Shown here: positions 1-7,196 of the stretch, piece after piece | Position numbering within the stretch: position 1 is the stretch's first letter | How the letters are laid out: every line of letters starts with the position of its first letter | From: Nitrospinota bacterium | GTDB lineage: Bacteria > UBA8248 > JACPRG01 | Direction of reading: 5' to 3' | Assembly: GCA_030740135.1 (NCBI GenBank) | Contig: JASLXW010000155.1 | Location: 1 to 8,379 of the forward strand | DNA: 8,379 nt | The notes under the pieces: model-generated | The model's database searches: none | Told to the model about the DNA's origin: nothing | The model's input: only the letters and a program-made list of their open reading frames with translations | Program-made: the position numbers and the translations under genes

Positions 1-360
1 GATCCCCCTTCTTTCGTGAGAAAATCCACGCCAGAGCTTGACGGTCAGCCGGCAACGGGGATTGGCCGCGGCTCTCGCGGCCCAGCTTCGGGCGGAAGAC
101 GTTGAAGGGGGGCGGTAGAAAGTGCTGTTGACTTCGATGGCGTCCACGTATTCAAGGAGAAACGCCAACGGATCGAATCCGCGGGGCGCGGGTTTGGGAT
201 AGACGGTTCCCTCCCAATCCTTGTAGGTCCAGCCCGCCGTGCCGACGAGGACCTTTCCCCGGATTGGCCCGGGGACGGAATCGGCGGAGCCGGAGGAAAG
301 CGGGGGGGGGGAGGTTTGGAAGGAGGATGGCGCCTCCCCTTTTCGACCCGGAATCGGCAT
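1..360 (-). CDS. DUF72 (YecE-like) family protein, N-terminal part, cut by left window edge
   Basis: The minus strand is open from an ATG at 360 to the window edge, giving 120 residues. From residue 37 it matches the N-terminal block of the DUF72/YecE family: VLVGTAGWTYKDWEG, a YP motif, then DAIEVNSTFYRPPS (residues 73-86) and VKLWRGFSHERR (107-118). DUF72 proteins are TIM-barrel-like cytosolic proteins of unsettled biochemical role. The start is supported by a purine-rich GAGAGGGAAGG just upstream and by a promoter candidate placing transcription start about 20 bases before the ATG. An in-frame TGA lies six codons upstream. The first 36 residues are Pro/Ser-rich and not typical of the family, which usually begins right at the VGTSGW-like motif. 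No ATG, GTG or TTG lies closer to the domain in this frame. A run of ten C (G at 302-311 on the plus strand) falls in this extension, so a homopolymer length error or variation could also explain it. The rest of the gene is outside the window. Confidence 0.9.
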   Translation of the reverse strand, partial: MPIPGRKGEAPSSFQTSPPPLSSGSADSVPGPIRGKVLVGTAGWTYKDWEGTVYPKPAPRGFDPLAFLLEYVDAIEVNSTFYRPPSTSSARSWAARAAANPRCRLTVKLWRGFSHERRGI

Positions 361-388
361 GGGCGGCCTTCCCTCTCAGGTGGGTTGC

Positions 389-417
389 ATTGTAAGTGGA
401 ATTTCCGGCAACCTCAA
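389..417 (-). promoter_or_regulatory. sigma70-like promoter for the DUF72 gene
   Basis: Reading the minus strand, TTGAGG (417-412, four of six to TTGACA) is followed after exactly 17 bases by TACAAT (394-389, five of six to TATAAT). Transcription would begin near 382, leaving a leader of about 22 bases that carries the ribosome site before the ATG at 360. It lies in the 102-base gap between divergent genes. I found no equally good pair on the plus strand for the amidohydrolase. Confidence 0.55.
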
Positions 418-462
418 TGATCCAATGAGGGCCGGATTCACCCGGGCGTCGGAGGAGCGGAT

Positions 463-1449
463 ATGATCATCGACGTTCACACGCATTACTTTCCGGAAAA
501 GTACCTCGACCTGGTGGAGCGGGAGGGTTCCGCGTACGGGGTCGAGCTGACCCGGGACGCCGAGGGAGAGCGGGAGCTGCGGCTCCAGGGCCTGCTCCAT
601 CCGCCCCTTCGGCCGTTCTTCGACGTCGAGGTCCGGCTGCGGGACATGGAGGCCATGGGGGTGGACGTCCAGGTCGTCCATCACTCCTCCCGCCCCAACG
701 TTCTCTTCGCGGACCCCGGCCTGGCGGGGGAGCTTTGCCGGGAAAGCAACGAAGCCTATGCCGATCTCATCCGCGCCCGCCCCGGGAAGTTCATCGGCCT
801 GGGGGTGTTGCCCCTTCAGGATCCCGCCTTGGCGGCCCGGGAGCTGGAGCGGGTGCGGGCGCTGGGACTTCACGGGGTGATGCTGACCTCCAACGTGAAC
901 GGCGAATACCTGGGCGCGAAGGATTTTTGTCCTCTTTATGAAGCGCTGAACGCCTACGGCATGCCCGTGTTCGTCCATCCCATCGCCCCGGCGGGCGTCG
1001 AGAAGATGCGGGCCTACCGGCTGTGGAACGGGGTCGGATTTCCGCTGGAGACCTCCTTGACGATCGGGAATCTGCTCTTCAGCGGAACGCTGGAGCGTTT
1101 TCCGCGGATCCGCTGGATTTTCGCCCACGGGGGCGGGACGGTCCCCTACCTCCAGGGGCGCTGGGGCCACATCTACGAAATCTCGGAGGAAAACCGCGAA
1201 CACCTATCGGGTCCGCCGGCCGAAGGCCTCTCGCGGCTCGGGTGGGACAGTCTGGTCTATCACCCCCCGGCCATTTCGTACCTGGTCGGCGAGATGGGCG
1301 CGGAAAACGTATTTCTGGGGAGCGACTACCCCTATGACATGACCCCGCCCGACCCCGTCGGGGACGTGAGGCGGGCGGACCTCGGCGCGGAGGCGGAGGC
1401 CCGGGTCCTCGGCGGCAACGCCGGGCGGCTGTTCGGTCTTTCATCCTAG
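463..1449 (+). CDS. ACMSD-like metal-dependent amidohydrolase (amidohydrolase family 2)
   Basis: A 328-residue protein of the amidohydrolase-2 family, which includes 2-amino-3-carboxymuconate-6-semialdehyde decarboxylase (ACMSD) and related metal-dependent decarboxylases/hydrolases. The expected metal ligands are all visible: the HxH pair H6/H8 in DVHTH, H172 in FVHP, H222 in FAHGGG and D288 in LGSDYPYD. The motifs VEVRLRDMEAMGVDVQ (55-70) and GLGVLPLQDP (112-121) also follow the ACMSD pattern, and length is normal for the family. The start is well set by GGAGGAG six bases before the ATG, and the family normally starts right at the HxH strand. No signal peptide, so cytoplasmic. The next gene, an acetamidase/formamidase homologue, begins 22 bases after the stop, suggesting co-transcription and a shared catabolic substrate. 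The exact substrate cannot be read from sequence: a true ACMSD, a gamma-resorcylate-type decarboxylase or a hydrolase are all possible. Confidence 0.93.
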   Translation: MIIDVHTHYFPEKYLDLVEREGSAYGVELTRDAEGERELRLQGLLHPPLRPFFDVEVRLRDMEAMGVDVQVVHHSSRPNVLFADPGLAGELCRESNEAYADLIRARPGKFIGLGVLPLQDPALAARELERVRALGLHGVMLTSNVNGEYLGAKDFCPLYEALNAYGMPVFVHPIAPAGVEKMRAYRLWNGVGFPLETSLTIGNLLFSGTLERFPRIRWIFAHGGGTVPYLQGRWGHIYEISEENREHLSGPPAEGLSRLGWDSLVYHPPAISYLVGEMGAENVFLGSDYPYDMTPPDPVGDVRRADLGAEAEARVLGGNAGRLFGLSS

Positions 1450-1471
1450 AGACGATCAGGAGGTCCAATCC

Positions 1472-2407
1472 ATGAAGACCCACGAGCTTTTCGCGACGCC
1501 CGAAACGGTCCATTACGGATACTACGATCACCGGCTCGATCCCGTCCTGACCGTCGAGTCCGGCGATCGGGTCGTCGCGCACACCGTCTCGGCCCGAGAC
1601 GGCTTCCTGCCGGACGACGCCGGGAGAATCCCGGCGGGACTCACGGACATCCTCGCCCGGTCCCGACAGGGCGCCGGTGCGCACATGCTGACGGGGCCCG
1701 TGGCGGTGACGGGGGCCGAGCCGGGGGACGTTCTGGAAGTCGCCATCGAGGAGATCAAACTCGCGTGCGATTGGGCATGGAATTTAATCCGAATTTTCGG
1801 GGGGGCCCTGCCGGAAGATTTCCCGTACAACGCCTGCCGCGTCATCGACCTGGACTTGGAGGGGGGGACCGCCGAGGTGGCCCCGGGGTGGAAGGTTCCG
1901 CTCAAGCCGTTCTTCGGCCAGTTGGGCGTCTGTCCGCCGGAAAGTTACGGCGAGATCCCGAGCAACCCGCCCCACATCCACGGGGGGAACCTGGACAACA
2001 AGGATTTGGTGGCCGGAAGCACGGTGTACCTTCCCGTTTGGAAGCCGGGCGCGGGGTTTTCGATCGGGGACGGCCACGCCGTCCAGGGCGACGGCGAGGT
2101 CAACCAGACGGCCGTCGAGACCTGCATGGACGGGACGGTCCGTCTCACCGTCCGCAAGGACATGAAGCTGAGCCTCCCCCGGGCCGAGACGCCGACGCAC
2201 CACATCACGATGGGGTTCGACCGCGATCTGGACAACGCGTCCAAGACCGCCCTGCGGGAGATGATCAATTTCCTGGGCGACGAGCAGGGCCTCAGCCGGG
2301 AAGACGCCTATGTCTTCTGCACCGCCGCCGTGGACCTCCGCATCACCCAGGTGGTGAATGGAAACAAAGGCGTTCATGCCACGGTGGAGAAGGCGCTCTT
2401 GCCGTAG
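1472..2407 (+). CDS. acetamidase/formamidase family protein
   Basis: A 311-residue protein of the FmdA/AmdA family, which hydrolyses short amides such as formamide or acetamide to ammonia and the acid. Characteristic blocks are present in order: an N-terminal substrate-entry region (1-60), LTGPVAVTGAEPGDVLEV (73-90), PFFGQLGVCP (146-155), HIHGGNLDNKDL (168-179) with GSTVYLPV, the highly conserved GDGHAVQGDGEVNQTAVE (199-216), and a C-terminal DLRITQVVNGNKGVHA (288-303). The length matches the short bacterial acetamidase type rather than the roughly 400-residue formamidases. AGGAGGT eight bases upstream fixes the ATG. No signal peptide or membrane segment. It follows the amidohydrolase by 22 bases, so the two are likely one transcript and may act consecutively on an amide-bearing compound. 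Many members have unknown true substrates, so the family call is firm but the substrate is not. Confidence 0.93.
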   Translation: MKTHELFATPETVHYGYYDHRLDPVLTVESGDRVVAHTVSARDGFLPDDAGRIPAGLTDILARSRQGAGAHMLTGPVAVTGAEPGDVLEVAIEEIKLACDWAWNLIRIFGGALPEDFPYNACRVIDLDLEGGTAEVAPGWKVPLKPFFGQLGVCPPESYGEIPSNPPHIHGGNLDNKDLVAGSTVYLPVWKPGAGFSIGDGHAVQGDGEVNQTAVETCMDGTVRLTVRKDMKLSLPRAETPTHHITMGFDRDLDNASKTALREMINFLGDEQGLSREDAYVFCTAAVDLRITQVVNGNKGVHATVEKALLP

Positions 2408-2460
2408 GGGAGCGCGTCGGCGGGCCGGCCTTTGCGCCCGCGCCGCCTGAGAGCAAGTCC

Positions 2461-4056
2461 TTGTCACACAATCAAACCGTTTCATGGGATAACGCGACAA
2501 GGCGACAAGTTCAGGTCGCCCTCATCCTCATCTTCGCGGCGGCTTTGGCGTTTCGCCTCTGGGGGCTGTTCAATCCCCTGCTGGATTTTCACGCCTGGCG
2601 GCAGACCCTCACGGCCATGGTGGCGCGGAACTTTCTCCGTGACGGGATGAACCTCTTCGCCCCCCGGCTGGATGACCTGACGCCCTACTTCGAGTTCGAG
2701 TTTCAGATTTTTCCCTACCTGGTCGCCATCCTCTATCAAGCGATCGGCGTCAAGGAGTGGCTGGGAAGGCTGGCGGCGGCGCTCTTCGCGATGGGGACGC
2801 TGGCCTATCTGTACGCCCTGGGAAAGAAATACCTGGACCGGCCGGCCGCCCTCGTCGCCGCCGCCCTGTTCGCGGTCCTGCCGATGGCCGTCTATTACAC
2901 CCGGGCGTTCATGCCCGAATCCTTGCTGCTCTTCTTCTCCGTGATGGGCCTGCACCACTTCGGCCGGTGGCTGGACGGTGAAAAGGAGAGGGGAAGGGGA
3001 TGGGACTACGCCCTGGCGGCGCTGGGGATCTGCCTGGCCGTCGGGGTGAAGGCGCCCGCGCTGTATCTCCTTTTCCCGCTGGCCTTTCTGGCGTGGGACA
3101 AGCTCGGGGGAAGGGCCGTGCGGGACGGCCGGCTCTGGATCTTCCTGTTTCTCGTCCTGGTCCCGCCCCTCCTGTGGTACGCGTATACGGGCGCACAGGC
3201 GCGGGCGGCTCTCGGCGGAGGGAGCTTCTGGCTTCAGAACGACAAGCTCATCGGCGCCGAATATCTGCTGCGCCCCAAGTTCTACCGGCTCATTTTTCTG
3301 ACCCGGCTGGGAGAGAAGATGTTCGCCTTCGCGGCCTTTCCCCTTTTCCTGGCCGGGATCTGCCTTTCCGTGCGCGGCCGCCGGGAGGTTTTCCTCCACG
3401 TGTGGCTGGGGGCGGTGCTGCTTTACTTTTTCGTCGTCGCGAAAGGGAACTACATCCACGAGTATTATCAGCTCCCGGTCATTCCCGTGGGGTGTCTCTT
3501 CGCGGGAAAGGCGGCGAGCGCGGCGGCGGGTCGGGCCCGGCGGCGGGGAGTCCGGCTGGGCCGCGATCCGCTCATGTGGGCCGTCGCCGCGTTGCTCCTG
3601 TTCGTCCCGGTCCATTCCGTCTGGAAGGTCGGCGAGCGGCTGAGGGTGGACCTGTCCGTCCTGCGGCTCAGCCGGCGGGTGGAAGCCCATACGGCGCCCG
3701 GGGACCGGCTCCTGGTCCAGGACAACCACCACACCGATCTGCTCTACTACGCCGACCGCAAGGGCTGGTACGTGAGCCACCGGACGAAGATCGGTGAAGC
3801 CGGGCTGGAGTCCTATCGGAGGCGGGGTGTCCGGTATTACGTCAACCGATCCGCCCTCCCCCGGCTCAAGCGGTGGAACCCCGCGCTTGACGGGTATCTG
3901 CGGAAGCGCTACCGGTTTCTGGAGGAGGGGCGGGACGGGATCATCGTCGACCTGACCCGCCCCCTGGGAGCGGAGGCGAGTCGGTGGAACCGCGGCGCAG
4001 CCGGGCGCTCATCCGAGACCACTCAGGTTCTTGATCCGGAGCCGGGGGTAAGATAG
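2461..4056 (+). CDS. GT39-type (ArnT/PMT-like) integral membrane glycosyltransferase
   Basis: A 531-residue polytopic protein. A first membrane segment lies at about residues 17-36, followed by the signature GLFNPLLDFHAWRQTLTAMV (35-54), whose DFHAWRQ with D42 is the acidic first-loop motif of GT-C fold glycosyltransferases. Another typical motif is TRAFMPESLLLFF (147-159), with E153 as a likely second acidic residue. More hydrophobic segments lie at about 104-121, 128-146, 184-212, 225-242, 286-304, 312-327 and 370-386. GNYIHEYYQLPVIP (329-342) is typical of this branch, and a soluble C-terminal tail runs from about 390. Such enzymes transfer a sugar from a polyprenyl-phosphate donor to an acceptor on the outer face of the cytoplasmic membrane. 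The start is uncertain: the frame has no ATG near the first membrane helix, and TTG at 2461 is the best codon, with only a weak GAGAG upstream. The frame stays open far upstream over the amidase gene, but that part has shadow composition. Donor and acceptor are not identifiable. Confidence 0.87.
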   Translation: MSHNQTVSWDNATRRQVQVALILIFAAALAFRLWGLFNPLLDFHAWRQTLTAMVARNFLRDGMNLFAPRLDDLTPYFEFEFQIFPYLVAILYQAIGVKEWLGRLAAALFAMGTLAYLYALGKKYLDRPAALVAAALFAVLPMAVYYTRAFMPESLLLFFSVMGLHHFGRWLDGEKERGRGWDYALAALGICLAVGVKAPALYLLFPLAFLAWDKLGGRAVRDGRLWIFLFLVLVPPLLWYAYTGAQARAALGGGSFWLQNDKLIGAEYLLRPKFYRLIFLTRLGEKMFAFAAFPLFLAGICLSVRGRREVFLHVWLGAVLLYFFVVAKGNYIHEYYQLPVIPVGCLFAGKAASAAAGRARRRGVRLGRDPLMWAVAALLLFVPVHSVWKVGERLRVDLSVLRLSRRVEAHTAPGDRLLVQDNHHTDLLYYADRKGWYVSHRTKIGEAGLESYRRRGVRYYVNRSALPRLKRWNPALDGYLRKRYRFLEEGRDGIIVDLTRPLGAEASRWNRGAAGRSSETTQVLDPEPGVR

Positions 4057-4103
4057 CCTCGATTGCGGCGGCGTTTTGGTCACGGAGGTCAAAGGAGCTC
4101 GAC

Positions 4104-4637
4104 ATGTCGGTTTTTTGGGAGCGGATGGTTCGGGCGTCAAAGCTCGATGTGAACCTCTATGAGGAGGTCGAGGCCGACAAGCAGACGCTCGGCCAGGCGA
4201 TGGGGGTCGTGGTGCTGGCGAGTCTGGCCGCCGGGATCGGCGCGGGGATGCGGGCCGGGATCGGGGGCATCGTCCTTCAGACCGTCGCCGCGCTTTTGGG
4301 CTGGTATGTCTGGGCGTTTATCACGTACTGGATCGGAACGCGCCTGCTGCCCGAGCCCCAGACGGAGGCCGACGTGGGCGAGCTCCTGCGGACCACGGGT
4401 TTTTCCAGCGCGCCGGGTCTGCTCCGCGTCCTCGGCGTCATACCGGGCCTCCGGGGCGTGGTCTTCTTCGCGGCTTCCATCTGGATGATCGTCGCCATGG
4501 TCATCGCCGTCCGCCAGGCCCTGGATTACAAAAGCACCGGCCGCGCCATCGGCGTCTGCGCCATCGGGTTCGTTATCCAGCTCGTCGTCTTCGGCCTCGT
4601 GATGAGCCTGTTCGGCGGCCTTGCCCGGCCGATGTGA
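4104..4637 (+). CDS. Yip1-like small integral membrane protein
   Basis: A 177-residue membrane protein with a short cytoplasmic N-terminus (MSVFWERMVRASKLDVNLYE) and about four to five hydrophobic helices at roughly 31-50, 54-78, 102-117, 118-137 and 147-171. The layout of an N-terminal amphipathic stretch, a glycine-rich first helix, the WYVWAFITYWIGTRLLP block (67-83), a TTGFSSAPGLL loop (97-107) and a final helix resembles the bacterial Yip1/DUF1282 family, whose molecular role is unknown. AAAGGAG seven bases before the ATG supports the start. It begins 47 bases after the GT39 stop with no terminator between, so it is probably read from the same transcript. It may be a membrane partner of the glycosyltransferase, but that rests only on position. 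Confidence 0.78.
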   Translation: MSVFWERMVRASKLDVNLYEEVEADKQTLGQAMGVVVLASLAAGIGAGMRAGIGGIVLQTVAALLGWYVWAFITYWIGTRLLPEPQTEADVGELLRTTGFSSAPGLLRVLGVIPGLRGVVFFAASIWMIVAMVIAVRQALDYKSTGRAIGVCAIGFVIQLVVFGLVMSLFGGLARPM

Positions 4638-4740
4638 GAGGTCCGGTTTCGGATTTTCAGAAGTCGGCGAATCAGCGGGCGTTCGGGATCTGGGTGGCTT
4701 CTACGTTCGTGATGATGATACTCTATTGGCGTGCGGCATC

Positions 4741-4769
4741 TTGGTTGGGCGTTCTACCTCCGATCGAAT
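4741..4769 (+). promoter_or_regulatory. weak promoter candidate upstream of the GT4 gene
   Basis: TTGGTT (4741-4746) and TCGAAT (4764-4769) are separated by 17 bases, scoring three and four of six against the sigma70 hexamers. They lie in the 188-base gap 4638-4825, which is visibly less GC-rich than its neighbours. Transcription would start near 4776, about 50 bases before the ATG. The match is weak and rests mainly on position. I see no terminator or gene in the rest of this gap. Confidence 0.22.
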
Positions 4770-4825
4770 AAATCTGTCCGACCCTCTGGACTTTCTTCCC
4801 TCGACCGACTCTCGAACGCAGACCG

Positions 4826-6058
4826 ATGGTCCATTCCGGCCTAGAGAAACGTCCCCTCAAGATCCTCCGCGTCATCGCCCGGCTCAATATCGGCGGGCCG
4901 GCGCGGCATGTGATCTATCTGGCCCAGCGGATGAACGAGGGACTCTTCCGGACAATCCTCGTCAAGGGCGCTGAAGCCGAAGCCGAAGGGACGATGGAGG
5001 ACCTGGCCGAGGAGCGCGGTGTGCGGTGCGCCTATATTCCCGAGCTGGGAAGGGAGATCCGGGCCGGGGACGATTGGGTGGCCTTTTGGAAGCTCTTCCG
5101 GCTGCTGAGAAGAGAGCGCCCCGACGTTCTTCATACCCATACCGCCAAGGCCGGGGCCCTGGGCCGGCCGGCAGGTTGGCTCTACCGGTGGACGACCCCG
5201 GGCGGCAGGCGGATGAAGGTCTTTCACACCTTTCACGGCCACGTCCTCCAGGGGTACTTCGGTCCGCTGAAAAGCCTGGTCTTCCGGTGGATGGAGCGCG
5301 TCCTCGCCCGGTTCACGACGCGGCTGATCACCCTCAGCGAGGGCCTCCGGGACGAGATTGCCGGCCTGGGCGTTGCGCCTCCCGGGAAGATCATCGTCGT
5401 CCCCCTCGGCCTGGAGCTGGCGGAGTTCGCCGCCGTGGAGGAGGGCGCGGGCGGCGATTTCCGCGATTCGGTGGGGATTCCGCCCGGGGCCTTCGGGGTC
5501 GGGATCGTCGGCCGCCTGGTCCCCGTGAAGGATCACGAAACCCTCTTCGAGGCCGTCAAGCTGTTGATCGAAGGCGGGCTGGACGCGCACCTGGCGGTCG
5601 TCGGCGACGGTGAGCGCAGAGAGGCGCTCGAGGGTCTGGCGAAAGACATCCTCCCGGCCGGCCGGTCGCATTTCGCCGGCTGGCGGTTCGATCTCCCCCG
5701 CGTCTACCGCGGCCTCGACGCCGTGGTCCTCTGTTCGCTGAACGAGGGGACGCCGGTCTCGCTGATCGAGGCCCTGGCGGCGTCCCGGCCGGTCGTGGCC
5801 ACGGCCGTGGGCGGTGTCGGGGACCTTCTGGGCCGGCGCGGTGAAAGGGGGCTACCCGACGGAGGGTGGGAGGCGGCCGAGCGGGGGTTGGTGATCTCGC
5901 CGCGCGATCCGGCGGCCCTGGCCGAGGCCCTCCGGTCGGTTCGAAGCGACCCGGAAGGGGCCCGGATCCGCTCTCAGGCGGGAAAACGGTATGTGGAGGC
6001 CCGGTTCGGCGTGGAGCGCCTCGTGGCGGACCTTTCGGCCTTGTATCAACAGGATTAG
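4826..6058 (+). CDS. GT4 family glycosyltransferase (GT-B fold)
   Basis: A 410-residue retaining glycosyltransferase. The N-terminal domain begins with LKILRVIARLNIGGPARHV (11-29), the glycine loop and usual opening of GT4 enzymes, then DVLHTHTAKAG (100-110) and VFHTFHGHVLQGYF (132-145). The C-terminal nucleotide-sugar domain has GIVGRLVPVKDHE (226-238), VVGDGERR (258-265) and SLNEGTPVSLIEALA (304-318) with the EX7E motif E307/E315. No signal peptide or membrane helix, so it probably acts at the cytoplasmic face of the membrane on a lipid-linked or protein acceptor. The ATG at 4826 has no clear ribosome site and adds about ten residues before the usual start, but no ATG, GTG or TTG lies between it and the domain. 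It follows the GT39/Yip1 pair and precedes a sugar-nucleotide SDR, consistent with a glycan pathway. The donor sugar cannot be told from the sequence. Confidence 0.94.
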   Translation: MVHSGLEKRPLKILRVIARLNIGGPARHVIYLAQRMNEGLFRTILVKGAEAEAEGTMEDLAEERGVRCAYIPELGREIRAGDDWVAFWKLFRLLRRERPDVLHTHTAKAGALGRPAGWLYRWTTPGGRRMKVFHTFHGHVLQGYFGPLKSLVFRWMERVLARFTTRLITLSEGLRDEIAGLGVAPPGKIIVVPLGLELAEFAAVEEGAGGDFRDSVGIPPGAFGVGIVGRLVPVKDHETLFEAVKLLIEGGLDAHLAVVGDGERREALEGLAKDILPAGRSHFAGWRFDLPRVYRGLDAVVLCSLNEGTPVSLIEALAASRPVVATAVGGVGDLLGRRGERGLPDGGWEAAERGLVISPRDPAALAEALRSVRSDPEGARIRSQAGKRYVEARFGVERLVADLSALYQQD

Positions 6059-6061
6059 GGC

Positions 6062-6090
6062 TTGCCGGAAGGGTGAGAGAACTCTAGAAT
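6062..6090 (+). promoter_or_regulatory. sigma70-like promoter upstream of the sugar-nucleotide SDR gene
   Basis: TTGCCG (6062-6067, four of six to TTGACA) and TAGAAT (6085-6090, five of six to TATAAT) are exactly 17 bases apart, starting three bases after the GT4 stop codon. Initiation would fall near 6097, about 60 bases before the preferred ATG at 6157. It may give the SDR its own transcription in addition to read-through from GT4. Confidence 0.45.
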
Positions 6091-6156
6091 ACGTGCGGGT
6101 TTGATATGGGACGGCGACGGGGTCCCGCCTTCATCTTATTTCCGGAGATCGGCTTC

Positions 6157-7164
6157 ATGCATATTTTGGTGACCGGGGGGGCCGGCTTTATCGGCTCTCA
6201 TTTGACAGAGGCGCTCCTGGCGCGGGGGGACCGGGTCACAATCCTGGACAACCTCTCCACGGGAGAGGCCGGGAACATCGAGCATTTGTTCGACAACCCG
6301 AATCTGGGGTTCGTGGAAGGCTCCGTGACCGATGCGGGCGTGACGGACCCTCTCGTGGGCGGGGCCGATCAGGTCTACCACCTGGCCGCGGCGGTCGGCG
6401 TCAAGCTGGTCATGGAGAAGCCCGTCGAGACCATCGAGACGAACGTCGGGGGAACCGAGGTGGTTCTCAAGGCCGCCCACCGGCATCGGAAAAAACTCCT
6501 GATCGCGTCAACCTCGGAGGTCTACGGCAAGAACAGCACCGGTCCGCTGAAAGAGGACGATGACCGGGTGATGGGCTCCGTCATGAAACATCGCTGGGCC
6601 TACGCGAACACCAAGACCCTGGATGAGTTCCTGGCCCTTGCGTACTGGAACGAATACCAGCTCCCCGTCGTCATCGTGCGTTTGTTCAACACCGTCGGAC
6701 CCCGCCAGTCGGCCGCGTATGGGATGGTGATCCCGAACTTCGTCGAGTCGGCCCTCGCGGGGGCGCCGATCCGGGTGTTCGGCGACGGCGCGCAACGCCG
6801 CTGCTTCGGCCACATCTCCGACGTCGTCCGCGGCCTGGCGGGGTTGATGGACCACCCGGACGCGCCGGGGCAGGTATTCAACATCGGCAATCCGGTGGAG
6901 ATCGGCATTGAAGAGCTGGCGCACCGCGTTAAGGAGATGACCGGAAGCGACTCGGAGATCCAAATCATCCCCTACGAGCAGGCGTACGGCCGAGGCTTCG
7001 AGGACATGAAGCGGCGGGTGCCGGACACGACAAAGATCAAGAACATCATCGGCTGGGAGGCGCAAATCCAGTTGGATGAGATTTTGCGGTCCGTCATCGA
7101 CCACGCCATCGGCCTGCGTGAAGAGAACAAACTGAAGGCGGCCGGGTCGTCCGGGGGGCCTTGA
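6157..7164 (+). CDS. NAD-dependent sugar-nucleotide epimerase/dehydratase (extended SDR)
   Basis: A 335-residue extended short-chain dehydrogenase/reductase. TGGAGFIGSHL (6-16) is the TGxxGxxG nucleotide-binding loop, and D31 in LDNLSTG suits NAD(H). YHLAAAVGV (74-82), STSEVYG (118-124) and the catalytic Y149-ANT-K153 follow. RLFNTVGPRQSAAYGMVIP (175-193) and GDGAQRRCFGHISDVV (209-224) are substrate-domain motifs of UDP-glucose 4-epimerase and UDP-glucuronate decarboxylase relatives. It probably interconverts or decarboxylates a UDP-sugar in the cytoplasm, supplying the neighbouring glycosyltransferases. I chose ATG 6157 because CGGAGAT precedes it at proper distance and the Rossmann strand begins immediately. 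An ATG at 6106 would add 17 atypical residues and lacks a ribosome site. The C-terminus after about residue 320 is a low-complexity tail. Epimerase versus decarboxylase versus 4,6-dehydratase cannot be settled by eye. Confidence 0.93.
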   Translation: MHILVTGGAGFIGSHLTEALLARGDRVTILDNLSTGEAGNIEHLFDNPNLGFVEGSVTDAGVTDPLVGGADQVYHLAAAVGVKLVMEKPVETIETNVGGTEVVLKAAHRHRKKLLIASTSEVYGKNSTGPLKEDDDRVMGSVMKHRWAYANTKTLDEFLALAYWNEYQLPVVIVRLFNTVGPRQSAAYGMVIPNFVESALAGAPIRVFGDGAQRRCFGHISDVVRGLAGLMDHPDAPGQVFNIGNPVEIGIEELAHRVKEMTGSDSEIQIIPYEQAYGRGFEDMKRRVPDTTKIKNIIGWEAQIQLDEILRSVIDHAIGLREENKLKAAGSSGGP

Positions 7165-7196
7165 AGAAAGAGCGGACCGGGGGGGAGGGCAAGAAG

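Noticed and set aside
239..466. Plus-strand frame of 75 codons at the left end.
   Set aside because: It overlaps the DUF72 coding region on the minus strand, whose motifs are clear, and has low-complexity Gly/Glu composition.
376..1203. Long open frame on the minus strand over the amidohydrolase gene.
   Set aside because: High GC leaves antisense frames open. The product is rich in P, Q, H, R and G with no motif, while the plus strand encodes a complete enzyme. The same holds for the minus frames over 2482-3780 and 4841-5671.
1765..2460. In-frame extension of the GT39 gene to an ATG at 1765 (a 763-residue protein).
   Set aside because: This part lies entirely over the acetamidase gene in another frame, is Arg/Gly/Pro-rich as expected of a shadow, and has no glycosyltransferase features. 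The acetamidase frame carries all its family motifs.
4031..4057. TTGATC with a nearby TAAGAT as a promoter for the Yip1-like gene.
   Set aside because: The spacing is about 12 bases, too short for sigma70, and other pairings in the region match poorly.
4621..4974. Open frame of 117 codons across the spacer and start of the GT4 gene.
   Set aside because: Its second half overlaps conserved GT4 motifs in a different frame and turns into Arg/Pro-rich shadow sequence, and it has no good ribosome site.
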